A stretch of DNA of 64,000 bases, taken from positions 1 through 64,000 of the forward strand of contig CAZSBB010000034.1 in NCBI GenBank assembly GCA_964605235.1, given 5' to 3'. Position numbers and translations under genes: made by a program. Of this stretch, positions 48,316 to 56,493 are shown one piece after another (positions within the stretch are counted from its first letter, which is position 1; each line of letters starts with the position of its first letter). This stretch comes from CAZSBB01 sp964605235. GTDB taxonomy: Bacteria > Planctomycetota > Phycisphaerae > Phycisphaerales > Phycisphaeraceae. The notes below the pieces were generated by a model. It searched no databases and had not been told where the DNA came from. It was given only the letters and a program-made list of their open reading frames with translations.

Positions 48316-49056
48316 ATGGCGGAAGTGGTGCGTTACCGGGAGTCGTTCGACGCCGGCTGCGGAGGCTGGACGGCGTGGCAGGCCGGCGGCGGTGGACCGC
48401 GCCCGCTGAAGATCGTGGATGGTGCCGCGCGGTCTGAATCGCCATGGGGCATCGACTTCAACCACGCGCCGCCCGGCGCCGGCTATCTGCACCTGCTGTA
48501 TGTGCTGCTCACTGGCATCCGCACCCGCAGCGTGGACGCCATTACGCCCGGCAACCGGTTTCAGGACGACGGCTACCCGCTGGACTTCCGCGACGCGACG
48601 ATGCGGGTGCGGGTCCGCGGCGAACTGGACCGCAAGGGCAGCCAACTCTTGCTGCTGGTGCAGGCGGACCTGCCGGCTCCCGGGCCACGGGTCAACCTGG
48701 TGCTCCACCGTGATCCGATCGTGGTCCAGCCGCAGTGGACCGAGACGACGCTGACCCTCAGCAGCGACGACACGGCGTGGACCTGTCTGGGGACCTGCGG
48801 CCAGAACGCCGATTGCGAGCGCTACGGCTGCGGTCCGGCGGAACAGGTGCTGGCCAACCTCAATGTCGATCTCATCCTCGTGCTGTTCCCGCTCGATGTC
48901 GCGCCCGCAGTGCCGGTTGCTGGCGATCCTCATCGCCTGCGGGCCGGCAGGGACTATCCCGTGCAGACCGATCGGCTGCCCCAGGGCTGGGTGGAACTGG
49001 ATTGGATCGAATGGGAATACCGGCCGGGGGTCACGATGCGGAAGGGGAGAGCATGA
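48316..49056 (+). CDS. Jelly-roll-like protein, possible carbohydrate-binding
   Basis: A 246-residue protein without signal peptide, preceded by CAGGAG. YRESFDAGCGGWTAWQAGGG near the start is a pattern seen in concanavalin-like or CBM-type jelly rolls, and the rest alternates hydrophobic strands. Several cysteines cluster at LGTCGQNADCERYGC. It is third in the operon and overlaps the next start by 4 bases. No enzyme motif was recognised; sugar binding is the best guess. Confidence 0.65.
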   Translation: MAEVVRYRESFDAGCGGWTAWQAGGGGPRPLKIVDGAARSESPWGIDFNHAPPGAGYLHLLYVLLTGIRTRSVDAITPGNRFQDDGYPLDFRDATMRVRVRGELDRKGSQLLLLVQADLPAPGPRVNLVLHRDPIVVQPQWTETTLTLSSDDTAWTCLGTCGQNADCERYGCGPAEQVLANLNVDLILVLFPLDVAPAVPVAGDPHRLRAGRDYPVQTDRLPQGWVELDWIEWEYRPGVTMRKGRA

Positions 49057-50873
49057 CGGCGTGGCGTGGCAGGATCGACGATCTGGGCGTGGCGGCGCGC
49101 GGGGACATGTGGATGGACTGGCGGCTGGGCCGGTTGCCCGACGGCGGCGAATGCCTGCTGACGGTGCTGGCGCGCGGCGGCGTGATGCTGCTGCACCCGG
49201 GTCGGGGTATCGCCATTCAGGTCCAGGCGGAACGGCCCATCGCCTCCGGCTGGGGCATGTGTCAGGATTCGCGCGGCGGCATCTGGCATACCGATTACGG
49301 GCAGCGCGGCCCGGCGAGCCTGTTCCACTGGGACGCCAGCGGCCGCCAGTCCCGCTTCATCGCCGACCTGCCCGTCCGTTACGTCATGGCGATCGAGGCG
49401 CTTCCCGATGGCAGCCTCGTCACCGGCTCAAGCACCACGCCCACGCTGCTGCGCAGCCGTGACGGCCAGACCTGGAGCGCGCTGGCGCACTGGTCCGGCG
49501 GCGGCGCCAAAGTCCTCCGCTACGCCAGCGACGGCGTGCTCTACGCCCTGACCAGCGAGCAGGATCAAGAGCTCGTGCTGGCGATCAGTCCGTCGGGCGC
49601 CGTCAGCGAAGTCTGCCGCATTCGGCTGACGAATCCGGTGGACTGGCATCATGTGCTGAAGCTGGACCGCGCGGGTGTGGCCCAGGTGTACGATCCTGAC
49701 CTGGGCGCCTGGCGGCGCGTGGTGGATGGGCAGGCCGAGCCGATCCCGGCGCTGCCGACCGGGCTGACCCGAGTCCAGCAATGGCCTTGCATCGGGGTGG
49801 CGGATACCGGCGTGATCGCGCCGCTGGTGTTCGAGGATGGATCCAGAGTGGTGTCGCTGCACGAGCGGCGGATGCAATGGCGCGACGCGGCGGGCGCCCT
49901 GCACACCTGGGACATCCCGCGCCAGGATTCACCCCTGCGAATCTTCAGTGTCGCCGCCGGCCTGGGACGCATCTGGGGCGGAACGTTCATTCCCCTGTCG
50001 CTGTTCAGCTATCAACCGGACCACGGCGGATTCGAAACGCTGGGCAATCCCACACGCTCCTCCTCCGGGGAAATCTACAGCATCGTCGCCAGCGGCGAGC
50101 GCCTCTTGCTGGGCAGCTACGCCCATGCGTCGGTCACGGCGGTCTGGCCCCATCAGCCCACGCCCGCGGGCGTCCGGGCGCGTGAACTGGGACTGATCCA
50201 GGATTCGCCCTTGCTGCACCGCCCCCGCAGTGCGACGGTGGATCGCCTGGGCGTCGCGTACTTCGCCGCCAACGACAGCAAGGGACACGGGGCGTGCAGC
50301 GCCGTGGCCGCGGTGCTGCCGGATTCGGATCAACTCGAACGCTGGCCGCTGCCGGGCATCGAACTCAGCGCCATTGCCGCGCTCCCGGGTCGGGGCCAAC
50401 TGCTGGCGGCATACCGGGCGCAGGATGACCCGCAACTGCGCGTGGCGATCCTTGATTTCCCCAACCGGCGCTTCCTCGTCCAAACCCGCCTGCTGCGCGA
50501 CCAAGGCAGCATCACCGCCATGCTCATGCTGCCCGACGGCACGGCCGTGCTCCAGCACGATTACCGCGCCAGCCTGATCCACTTCGATCCCCGGCCCGGC
50601 GCGTTCAAGCCGCTGGCCGAGCCCCTCGAACTGCACATGGGCGACCTGTGCCACAACAGCCTGGCGCTGCATCCCTCCGGTGGCGTGCTGGGCCTGAGCA
50701 ACCGCTGCGTCTTTGCCGTCGACCTGCACGCGCGGCGCGCGGATGTGGTTGCGGAATACGAAGATCTGGCGGCGGGCAATTTTTACCGGTTCGGGCTGGC
50801 GCCGGGCGACGCTGGCGACTGGTACTTCGGCAACGGTCCGCAGTTGATGCGGTTGCGGTCGGCTGCCAAGTGA
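49053..50873 (+). CDS. Beta-propeller-like protein of unknown function
   Basis: A 606-residue protein translated from ATG 49053 inside the previous stop. It has repeated units with aromatic-rich strand ends and patterns such as ALPDGSLVTGSS and ALPGRGQLLAA, as in six- to eight-bladed propellers. No signal peptide or catalytic motif was seen. As last gene of the operon it may bind or process the sugars handled by its neighbours. No family was recognised. Confidence 0.65.
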   Translation: MTAWRGRIDDLGVAARGDMWMDWRLGRLPDGGECLLTVLARGGVMLLHPGRGIAIQVQAERPIASGWGMCQDSRGGIWHTDYGQRGPASLFHWDASGRQSRFIADLPVRYVMAIEALPDGSLVTGSSTTPTLLRSRDGQTWSALAHWSGGGAKVLRYASDGVLYALTSEQDQELVLAISPSGAVSEVCRIRLTNPVDWHHVLKLDRAGVAQVYDPDLGAWRRVVDGQAEPIPALPTGLTRVQQWPCIGVADTGVIAPLVFEDGSRVVSLHERRMQWRDAAGALHTWDIPRQDSPLRIFSVAAGLGRIWGGTFIPLSLFSYQPDHGGFETLGNPTRSSSGEIYSIVASGERLLLGSYAHASVTAVWPHQPTPAGVRARELGLIQDSPLLHRPRSATVDRLGVAYFAANDSKGHGACSAVAAVLPDSDQLERWPLPGIELSAIAALPGRGQLLAAYRAQDDPQLRVAILDFPNRRFLVQTRLLRDQGSITAMLMLPDGTAVLQHDYRASLIHFDPRPGAFKPLAEPLELHMGDLCHNSLALHPSGGVLGLSNRCVFAVDLHARRADVVAEYEDLAAGNFYRFGLAPGDAGDWYFGNGPQLMRLRSAAK

Positions 50874-50984
50874 AGCTCATGATCCGCCCGGGAGGCCCAC
50901 GCCACAGGCGCTTGCGCCCGCGCCAGCGCTCCACCGAGTCGTGCTGAGCCGGTGTACGCCTGCGGGACCGGGGTTCCGCGCTGC

Positions 50985-51947
50985 TCAGTTGTAGAGCGTC
51001 CGGCTGGGCTTGATCAGCACCACGCGGCTCTCATTGGTCAGCCCGACGACGCCGAAGGTCGGCTCGTTGTAGCCGAAAGCCGAACCGGCCGAGACGCGCA
51101 GATAGTTGGTGGCGATCTCACTGCCGTTGCTGGGGAAACGGGTGTTTTCCACGTGCCCGTCAAACCAGAGGCTGTTGAAGCTTTCGATGCCCAGCATGGG
51201 GACGATGTTCGCCATGCCGCTGCCGTAGCCGGAGGTGCCGATGCCTTTGGCGAGTCCACCGCGGGCTTTGTGGGAGGCGATGTACTGGCCATTGCTGCTG
51301 CGGTAGAAGACCAGGTCCGCCGCCAGGGGGAAGGTTTCGGCGGGGTCCCAGTATTTCCCGCCGGTGTCGTTGGGCAGGCCGGTGATGTTCTTGGACATGC
51401 CGTGCAGGCCGGGGCGCATGTATTCGAAGCGCGTGGTGGAGGTGGCGGCGTAACCGTCGGGATGCAGGTCCACCGCGCGGTCGCCCATCCAGCCGAGGAT
51501 CTGTTCATTGGTCGCCTGCCGGTTGTAGCCGAAGCTGCCCAGTGATGTCGCCTGGTTGAGCCAGGGCCCCTGGGGCAACCCGCCGTGGTTGGTGGAATCG
51601 AGCGCCTGGCTGCGCAGGTCCGGGCAGAAGCGGATGGAGTTGGGCCAGACCTGCTGCCAGTAGTCGCTGCCGTTGACGTGGTTGGCGCTCTGCAGGGCGG
51701 CGGTGGCGCGGACGTTGTGGTCATTCACGAAGATGGGCAGATACTCGCGGAAGTCGGTCATGTAGGCGGCGTCGCCGATGCCGATTTGCCGTTGATTGGA
51801 CATGCACTGCGTCACGACCGCCGCCCGCCGCGCCTTGGCGAGCGCCGGCAGCAGAATCGCAATGAGCAGTGAAATGATGCTGATCACGACCAGCAGTTCG
51901 ATGAGCGTAAACGCCTTGGTCGCACGGACGGGAATGGGATGTGTCAT
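50985..51947 (-). CDS. Pseudopilin-like protein with DGHV motif
   Basis: A 320-residue protein with FTLIELLVVISIISLL, then AILLPALAKARRAA, at the N-terminus, and LWFDGHVENTR in the C-terminal part. It is the same family as the one at 23966-24760. It lies 32 bases after the GntR-LacI regulator gene (51980-53161) on the same strand and is probably co-transcribed with it. It is convergent with the propeller gene. Role unknown. Confidence 0.9.
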   Translation of the reverse strand: MTHPIPVRATKAFTLIELLVVISIISLLIAILLPALAKARRAAVVTQCMSNQRQIGIGDAAYMTDFREYLPIFVNDHNVRATAALQSANHVNGSDYWQQVWPNSIRFCPDLRSQALDSTNHGGLPQGPWLNQATSLGSFGYNRQATNEQILGWMGDRAVDLHPDGYAATSTTRFEYMRPGLHGMSKNITGLPNDTGGKYWDPAETFPLAADLVFYRSSNGQYIASHKARGGLAKGIGTSGYGSGMANIVPMLGIESFNSLWFDGHVENTRFPSNGSEIATNYLRVSAGSAFGYNEPTFGVVGLTNESRVVLIKPSRTLYN

Positions 51948-51979
51948 GTCGATCCTCCAGTCAGGAGAGAAGATTGAGA

Positions 51980-53161
51980 TCAGGTGAAGTGATAGCTGGC
52001 CTGCATGGCCCGGCCGGGCGCGGCGTCGGGCTGGGCGCAGCGGAAAAGCTCCATCCGACGGAGACTGTCGGGGTTCGCCAGTCGCTGTGCCATCACGGCG
52101 ATGACCCTGGCCGCCAGTTGCTCGAGGTCGACGTCAAAGCGAAACACCGGCAGGCTGTAGCTCAGCGGGGCCTGTCGACAGGTGATGACCGCCAGCGCGT
52201 AGTGGCGATCTGCCGACGGCATTCGCGCCGCGAGGAATTCGGCCATTCCGGCGGCGGCGTAGTCGTCGAGCACGACCAGGCCCAGCGGTCCTTTCCCCGG
52301 CGGCAGCGCGCTGAGCTGACGACCGGCGTCGATGCCGCCGGCGATGCCCGGTTCGCAGCGAATCTCCACCCCCGCAGCCCGGGGCAGACCCGCCTGCCTC
52401 AGACCAGCCGCGAATCCTGTCGCAGCGCGGCAGGCGTTGCTCTGATGCAGCGGCAGCCCCACCAGCACCAGGCGACGACAACCCCGCTCCACCAGAGCCG
52501 CCACCGCCCGTAAAGCCATGTCGGACTGGTCCACCACCACCCCGCAGGGCGCCGCGTCCCAGAACGACGTGTGACACAACGGCGTCCCGGCATTCTCCGT
52601 CTCCGCCCACTCCCGCTGGTGAGCCATCGTCAGCAGCACCAGACCGTCCACCTCGCGCCGGGCCACATCCTCCGCCACGCCGTCAAACTCGTGAAACCGC
52701 GGCAGGTGATCACGCCGGCTGTCCAGCCAGTAGTACGTCCGGCTCCGCCAGCCCACCTTCGCCATGTGCCCCTGCACGGCATGCAGCAGCAGCGCGAAAT
52801 AGGAATGCTGACCGACCTCCGGCGCCAGCAGCGCCATGATGCCCACGGTCCAGGGAACCCCCTCCGCCAGCCGGTCATGCGCCAGCACCGTGCCCACCCG
52901 CGTCTTGCGCACCACCGCCCCGGCATCCGTCAACGCCCGCAGCGCCGGTGTCAGCACGTGATTGCAGCAACCCAGCTCCACCCGCAGCACATCCTGGGGC
53001 GGCAGTCGATCCCCCGGCTTGAGATGCTGCCGGTGCACATAGCGGATGACATCCTTGCAGGCCCGCAGAGCCCCCGGCGTCAACGCCGCCAGCCGACGCC
53101 GCAACGGTGTCGACAACCCGGCGCCATCGCCGGCGAAAGTCATGTCAGGGGCCAGTCCCAC
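51980..53161 (-). CDS. GntR-LacI hybrid transcriptional regulator, paralogue 2
   Basis: About 393 residues from GTG 53161, with GGAGG eight bases upstream; ATG 53143 and TTG 53176 are alternatives. It has a GntR-type winged helix (LKPGDRLPPQDVLRVELG) and a LacI-like sensor, closely similar to the regulator at 40026-41153. The two presumably arose by duplication and control different parts of this carbohydrate region. A 12-base ATACTCATGTAC site (minus strand) lies at 53184-53195, just upstream. It is followed by a pseudopilin gene. Confidence 0.87.
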   Translation of the reverse strand: MGLAPDMTFAGDGAGLSTPLRRRLAALTPGALRACKDVIRYVHRQHLKPGDRLPPQDVLRVELGCCNHVLTPALRALTDAGAVVRKTRVGTVLAHDRLAEGVPWTVGIMALLAPEVGQHSYFALLLHAVQGHMAKVGWRSRTYYWLDSRRDHLPRFHEFDGVAEDVARREVDGLVLLTMAHQREWAETENAGTPLCHTSFWDAAPCGVVVDQSDMALRAVAALVERGCRRLVLVGLPLHQSNACRAATGFAAGLRQAGLPRAAGVEIRCEPGIAGGIDAGRQLSALPPGKGPLGLVVLDDYAAAGMAEFLAARMPSADRHYALAVITCRQAPLSYSLPVFRFDVDLEQLAARVIAVMAQRLANPDSLRRMELFRCAQPDAAPGRAMQASYHFT

Positions 53162-53183
53162 CTCTGCAGCCTCCAATTAAACC

Positions 53184-53195
53184 GTACATGAGTAT
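53184..53195 (-). promoter_or_regulatory. Candidate operator upstream of regulator paralogue 2
   Basis: On the minus strand the bases read ATACTCATGTAC, 11 of 12 identical to ATACTCATTTAC at 35510-35521. The site is 23 bases from the GTG start, in the AT-rich leader. The match could be chance; it is listed because the same regulator family controls this region. Confidence 0.35.
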
Positions 53196-53294
53196 AATCC
53201 ACCCGCTCCCGGGAAGCAAGCGCAGCGCCAGCGCGCGCCTCACCACGCTGGACTGCGCCCGCCCGCAGCCGTGAATTGTCGGTATTCTTTGCTC

Positions 53295-54650
53295 ATGCGA
53301 ATTGCGCAGCTGACGGATTTTCATTGGCGCCAGGCGCTGTGGGGTTGCCAGGATCCTTCGCGCGCCTGGGTGGGGGAGTTGCCTGACTTGTTGCCCCGGG
53401 CGCTCAAGGCGCTGTCCGCGCAACAGGTCGATGTGCTGGCGGTCACGGGCGATCTGGTGGATGTGCCGGGGTGGGTCACCCGCCCGACGCCTGGTTTCTG
53501 GCATGAAGACCCCGGGCCGTGGCTGGCGGCGGCGCGGCAGGACTACCAGGCGATCCGTTCCCTGCTCGACGGCACCGGCTTGCCCTATGTGGTGCTGCCG
53601 GGCAACCACGACCACGCCGAGCTGCTGGCGGAAGTGTTTGCCGACCAGCCGGAGGTGCGCGACCTGGCCGGCTATCGGCTGGCGCGCTTCACCGACCACG
53701 AGCACGAGGGCCACATTCCCCGCCGGTTCATTCCGCAGCGGCTGTTGTGGAACGAGCTGGTGGCGGCGACCGCCGGCCTGCCGCAGGTGCATCTGCAGCA
53801 TTACCTGATGCACAATCATCACGACGTGAGCTATCCCCATGCTTACGCCGAGTGCGACTTCCTGCGTGAGAAGCTCGCGGCAGCGCCGCGCGTCCGCCTG
53901 TGCCTCAGCGGCCACTATCACGCCGGAGCGGACCTCACCCGCGAGGGCAATTGCTATTTCGCCGTCACCCCCGCGTTCTGCAAGCCGCCGTTCCGCTGGC
54001 GGATTTACGACCTGCAGGACGAGGGCCAGACCTGTCAGGTGGAAATGCACGAGTTGGGCGCTGACGCGGGCGCGCGCCGGCCGGTGGTGTTTCTCGACCG
54101 CGACGGGGTCATCAATGACCGCCCCAGCTTCCACGCCGGCGCGGAAGCCATGCAACTGCTGCCGGGCGCGGCCCAGGCGATACGCCGGCTCAATGACGCG
54201 GGCAAACGCGTGGTGGTGGTGACCAACCAGAGCGCGGTGGGCTATGGCTACTTTCCCGCGCAGGTCATGCAGGCGACCAACGACCGCATGGCGCGGCTGC
54301 TGCACGCCCAGGCCGGCGCCCGGCTGGACGCCATCTGGTACGCCACCGACGCGGGCGACTGGGCGTGCCTGCCGCAGTACCACACCCTGGCGCGCGCCAA
54401 GCCCAAGCCGACCATGCTGCACGAGATTGCCGATTGTTTTGCAGCCAACCTCGCCGACGCCTGGATGGTGGGGGACAACCTCACCGATGTGCAGGCCGCT
54501 GCTGCCGCCGGGGTGCGGAGCATCCTGGTGCGCACCGGCCATGGCCAGAGGATGGAGGCCGAATGCCGTCGCCAACACCCAACACTGTCGGTAGTTGACG
54601 ATCTGCTGGCAGCGTGTGATTGGATATTGAGTTCCGCGGGGGCCGTATAG
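53295..54650 (+). CDS. Metallophosphatase fused to a HAD phosphatase
   Basis: A 451-residue fusion. The N-terminal calcineurin-like part (1-240) has metal ligands Asp8 and His10 (LTDFH), Asp53 (TGDLVD), GNHD at 103-106 and GHYH at 206-209. The C-terminal part (262-451) is a HAD-IIIA phosphatase like GmhB or HisB-N: DRDG at 268-271, TNQS at 310-313, and GDNLTD at 393-398. The GmhB zinc-binding cysteines are missing. The two phosphatase domains may act in sequence on one substrate, or one may be regulatory. ATG 53295 is used; its stop is 3 bases from the convergent restriction gene. Confidence 0.85.
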   Translation: MRIAQLTDFHWRQALWGCQDPSRAWVGELPDLLPRALKALSAQQVDVLAVTGDLVDVPGWVTRPTPGFWHEDPGPWLAAARQDYQAIRSLLDGTGLPYVVLPGNHDHAELLAEVFADQPEVRDLAGYRLARFTDHEHEGHIPRRFIPQRLLWNELVAATAGLPQVHLQHYLMHNHHDVSYPHAYAECDFLREKLAAAPRVRLCLSGHYHAGADLTREGNCYFAVTPAFCKPPFRWRIYDLQDEGQTCQVEMHELGADAGARRPVVFLDRDGVINDRPSFHAGAEAMQLLPGAAQAIRRLNDAGKRVVVVTNQSAVGYGYFPAQVMQATNDRMARLLHAQAGARLDAIWYATDAGDWACLPQYHTLARAKPKPTMLHEIADCFAANLADAWMVGDNLTDVQAAAAAGVRSILVRTGHGQRMEAECRRQHPTLSVVDDLLAACDWILSSAGAV

Positions 54651-54653
54651 TGA

Positions 54654-55508
54654 TCACACACGGAGCACCAGTCCGGCCTTGTTGCGTTTACGCTTGATAT
54701 CAGCCAAAACATCGGCCGGTTCCGGCGCTTGGCCTTCACGCAGCGCACTTTGAACCTCATCCCATACGGTGAAATGAACGTCGGGGTCACCGATCGTAAA
54801 CGTTTCCCCTTGTTTGTTGAAAGGATAAACCAGCCAGGAAATCTCACTGTTTTCGATGGTGGTTTCACGTTTCATGGTCGGCAGCGAATTGAAAAAGTGG
54901 CTGTCAACCGCAATGAAGAAACGTTTTCCCCAGCGCCGGAAAACCGGCACTTTCAGCGCGAGTTGTGGCATCAGCCGTTTCTGCGCGGAGGAGCGCCAAT
55001 CCGGTCGTCGCGCGGATTCAGGAGGCAATTGACCGGATCGAACGAACTCTTTGAAAGCGGGTTTGAGGCTATGCCCTGAGAAGTAAACGGCCTGCACTTC
55101 CAGAGCCGCAAAATCGACTGGTTCGCCAGCATCATCAAGCCGAGAAATCAGAAAATCAATTTTACCTACGCGCTTGCTTCGCTTGGTTCCATCTGGCAAC
55201 CGGTGCTCAACTCTTAAAATGCTCAATTCGGGGGTAACCAGGATTTGCTGTTGAGGGCCGAATGCCAGACGTCCGACATCGCGAAAGATCTGTTGATTTT
55301 GCTGAAAGCGGATTGGACAAACCGTCGCCAGGCGATCATCCCGTTCAAGTGTGCAAATTCCCAGCGGGTCGGTCGAAGAATTTTTCGTGCATTTGGCATT
55401 CCGAAAAGGACAATGCTGACGCTGTCGATCTCGCCGCGCTGTCACGGTATGATCTGCTACGGAATAACCAAAAATTTCGGCAATGCGGAAAGTGGACATA
55501 GAACCCAT
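54654..55508 (-). CDS. NotI-family restriction endonuclease
   Basis: A 284-residue protein with the NotI pattern. IAEIFGYS lies near the start. Four spaced cysteines (Cys33, Cys40, Cys52, Cys64), as in the iron-binding site of NotI, sit in HCPFRNAKC and TVCPIRF. The nuclease core KIDFL (Asp118) and LEVQ (Glu137, Gln139) is a PD-(D/E)XQ variant. It is divergent from a D12 methyltransferase, with overlapping starts. Start 55508 or 55499 is possible. Base composition is visibly lower in GC than the neighbours, suggesting transfer. The recognition site is unknown; it probably contains adenine, given the partner. Confidence 0.82.
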   Translation of the reverse strand: MGSMSTFRIAEIFGYSVADHTVTARRDRQRQHCPFRNAKCTKNSSTDPLGICTLERDDRLATVCPIRFQQNQQIFRDVGRLAFGPQQQILVTPELSILRVEHRLPDGTKRSKRVGKIDFLISRLDDAGEPVDFAALEVQAVYFSGHSLKPAFKEFVRSGQLPPESARRPDWRSSAQKRLMPQLALKVPVFRRWGKRFFIAVDSHFFNSLPTMKRETTIENSEISWLVYPFNKQGETFTIGDPDVHFTVWDEVQSALREGQAPEPADVLADIKRKRNKAGLVLRV

Positions 55509-56472
55509 GCCTCAGCGAGCCAACAAATCCGTAGTCAATGTAGCATCGGTGCCCCAGCGCAGTCCATTCCGTTACCCGGGCGGCAAGACGTGGTTTGTGC
55601 CGTACCTTCGTTGCTGGATGAAGTCGTTACCGCGCCGCCCGCGCCGTTTCGTGGAACCATTCGCCGGGGGCGGCATCGTGGGCTTGACCGTAGCCGCCGA
55701 AGGCCTCGCGGAGCGCGTGATCTTGGGCGAACTCGATGCGGCGGTGGCGGCGGTATGGCGGGTCATGTTGAGTGACGACGCCGAGTGGCTTTGCGCACGC
55801 ATTGCCGATTTCCGCATGAGCCGCGCAAATGTTGAGGCGGAACTATCGAAGCCTCCCGCGGAACTGCGGGAACTGGCATTTCAAACGATCTTGCGCAATC
55901 GTACGCAACGCGGCGGCATTCTCGCGCCCGGGGCTGCACTGGTTCGTCAAGGCGAACAGGGCAAGGGCGTGGGGTCGCGCTGGTATCCGGACACCTTAAT
56001 CCGACGCATTGGCGACATCCATGCCATGCGCGATCGGCTGGAATTCCACCAATGCGACGCTTTTGAGTTGCTGGCGAAACATCGTCACCAAACCACGTGT
56101 GCTTTTTTCGTCGATCCACCCTATACCGCCGGCGGCAAACGGGCAGGCAGCAGGCTGTACCGTCACAGCCAAATCAGTCATCGTTCACTGTTCGCCATGA
56201 TGAGCAAAGTCAGAGGACCAGTGCTGATGACCTATGACGATGCGCCAGAAGTCCGTCAACTGACCGCGCAGTTCGATTTTCAACTTGAAACTGTGCCCAT
56301 GAAGAACACCCATCACGCCGTCATGCACGAATTGGCGATATCCAATCTGGGTTCCTGCCTGCGTCAGGCACGCCAAGTAGCCGATTTTCTCAAAACCGAG
56401 TTGGTGGGCATTTCCCGTGGCGGCATTTCGAATGGGGCGACGCTGCCGTTGTTTGCCGCGACGCGACGTTGA
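55507..56472 (+). CDS. D12-class DNA adenine methyltransferase
   Basis: Probably makes N6-methyladenine to protect the host from the adjacent nuclease. The protein has about 321 residues from ATG 55507; ATG 55483 is an alternative lying inside the nuclease gene. Motif X-like FRYPGGK occurs early. The SAM loop is EPFAGGGIVGLT, and the catalytic motif IV is FFVDPPYTAGG, with the DPPY form of Dam-type enzymes. It shares its start region with the divergent restriction gene, so promoters must lie within coding DNA of the partner. It is a complete protein. Confidence 0.92.
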   Translation: MPQRANKSVVNVASVPQRSPFRYPGGKTWFVPYLRCWMKSLPRRPRRFVEPFAGGGIVGLTVAAEGLAERVILGELDAAVAAVWRVMLSDDAEWLCARIADFRMSRANVEAELSKPPAELRELAFQTILRNRTQRGGILAPGAALVRQGEQGKGVGSRWYPDTLIRRIGDIHAMRDRLEFHQCDAFELLAKHRHQTTCAFFVDPPYTAGGKRAGSRLYRHSQISHRSLFAMMSKVRGPVLMTYDDAPEVRQLTAQFDFQLETVPMKNTHHAVMHELAISNLGSCLRQARQVADFLKTELVGISRGGISNGATLPLFAATRR

Positions 56473-56493
56473 CGCCATCCGAAGCACGGCCGC

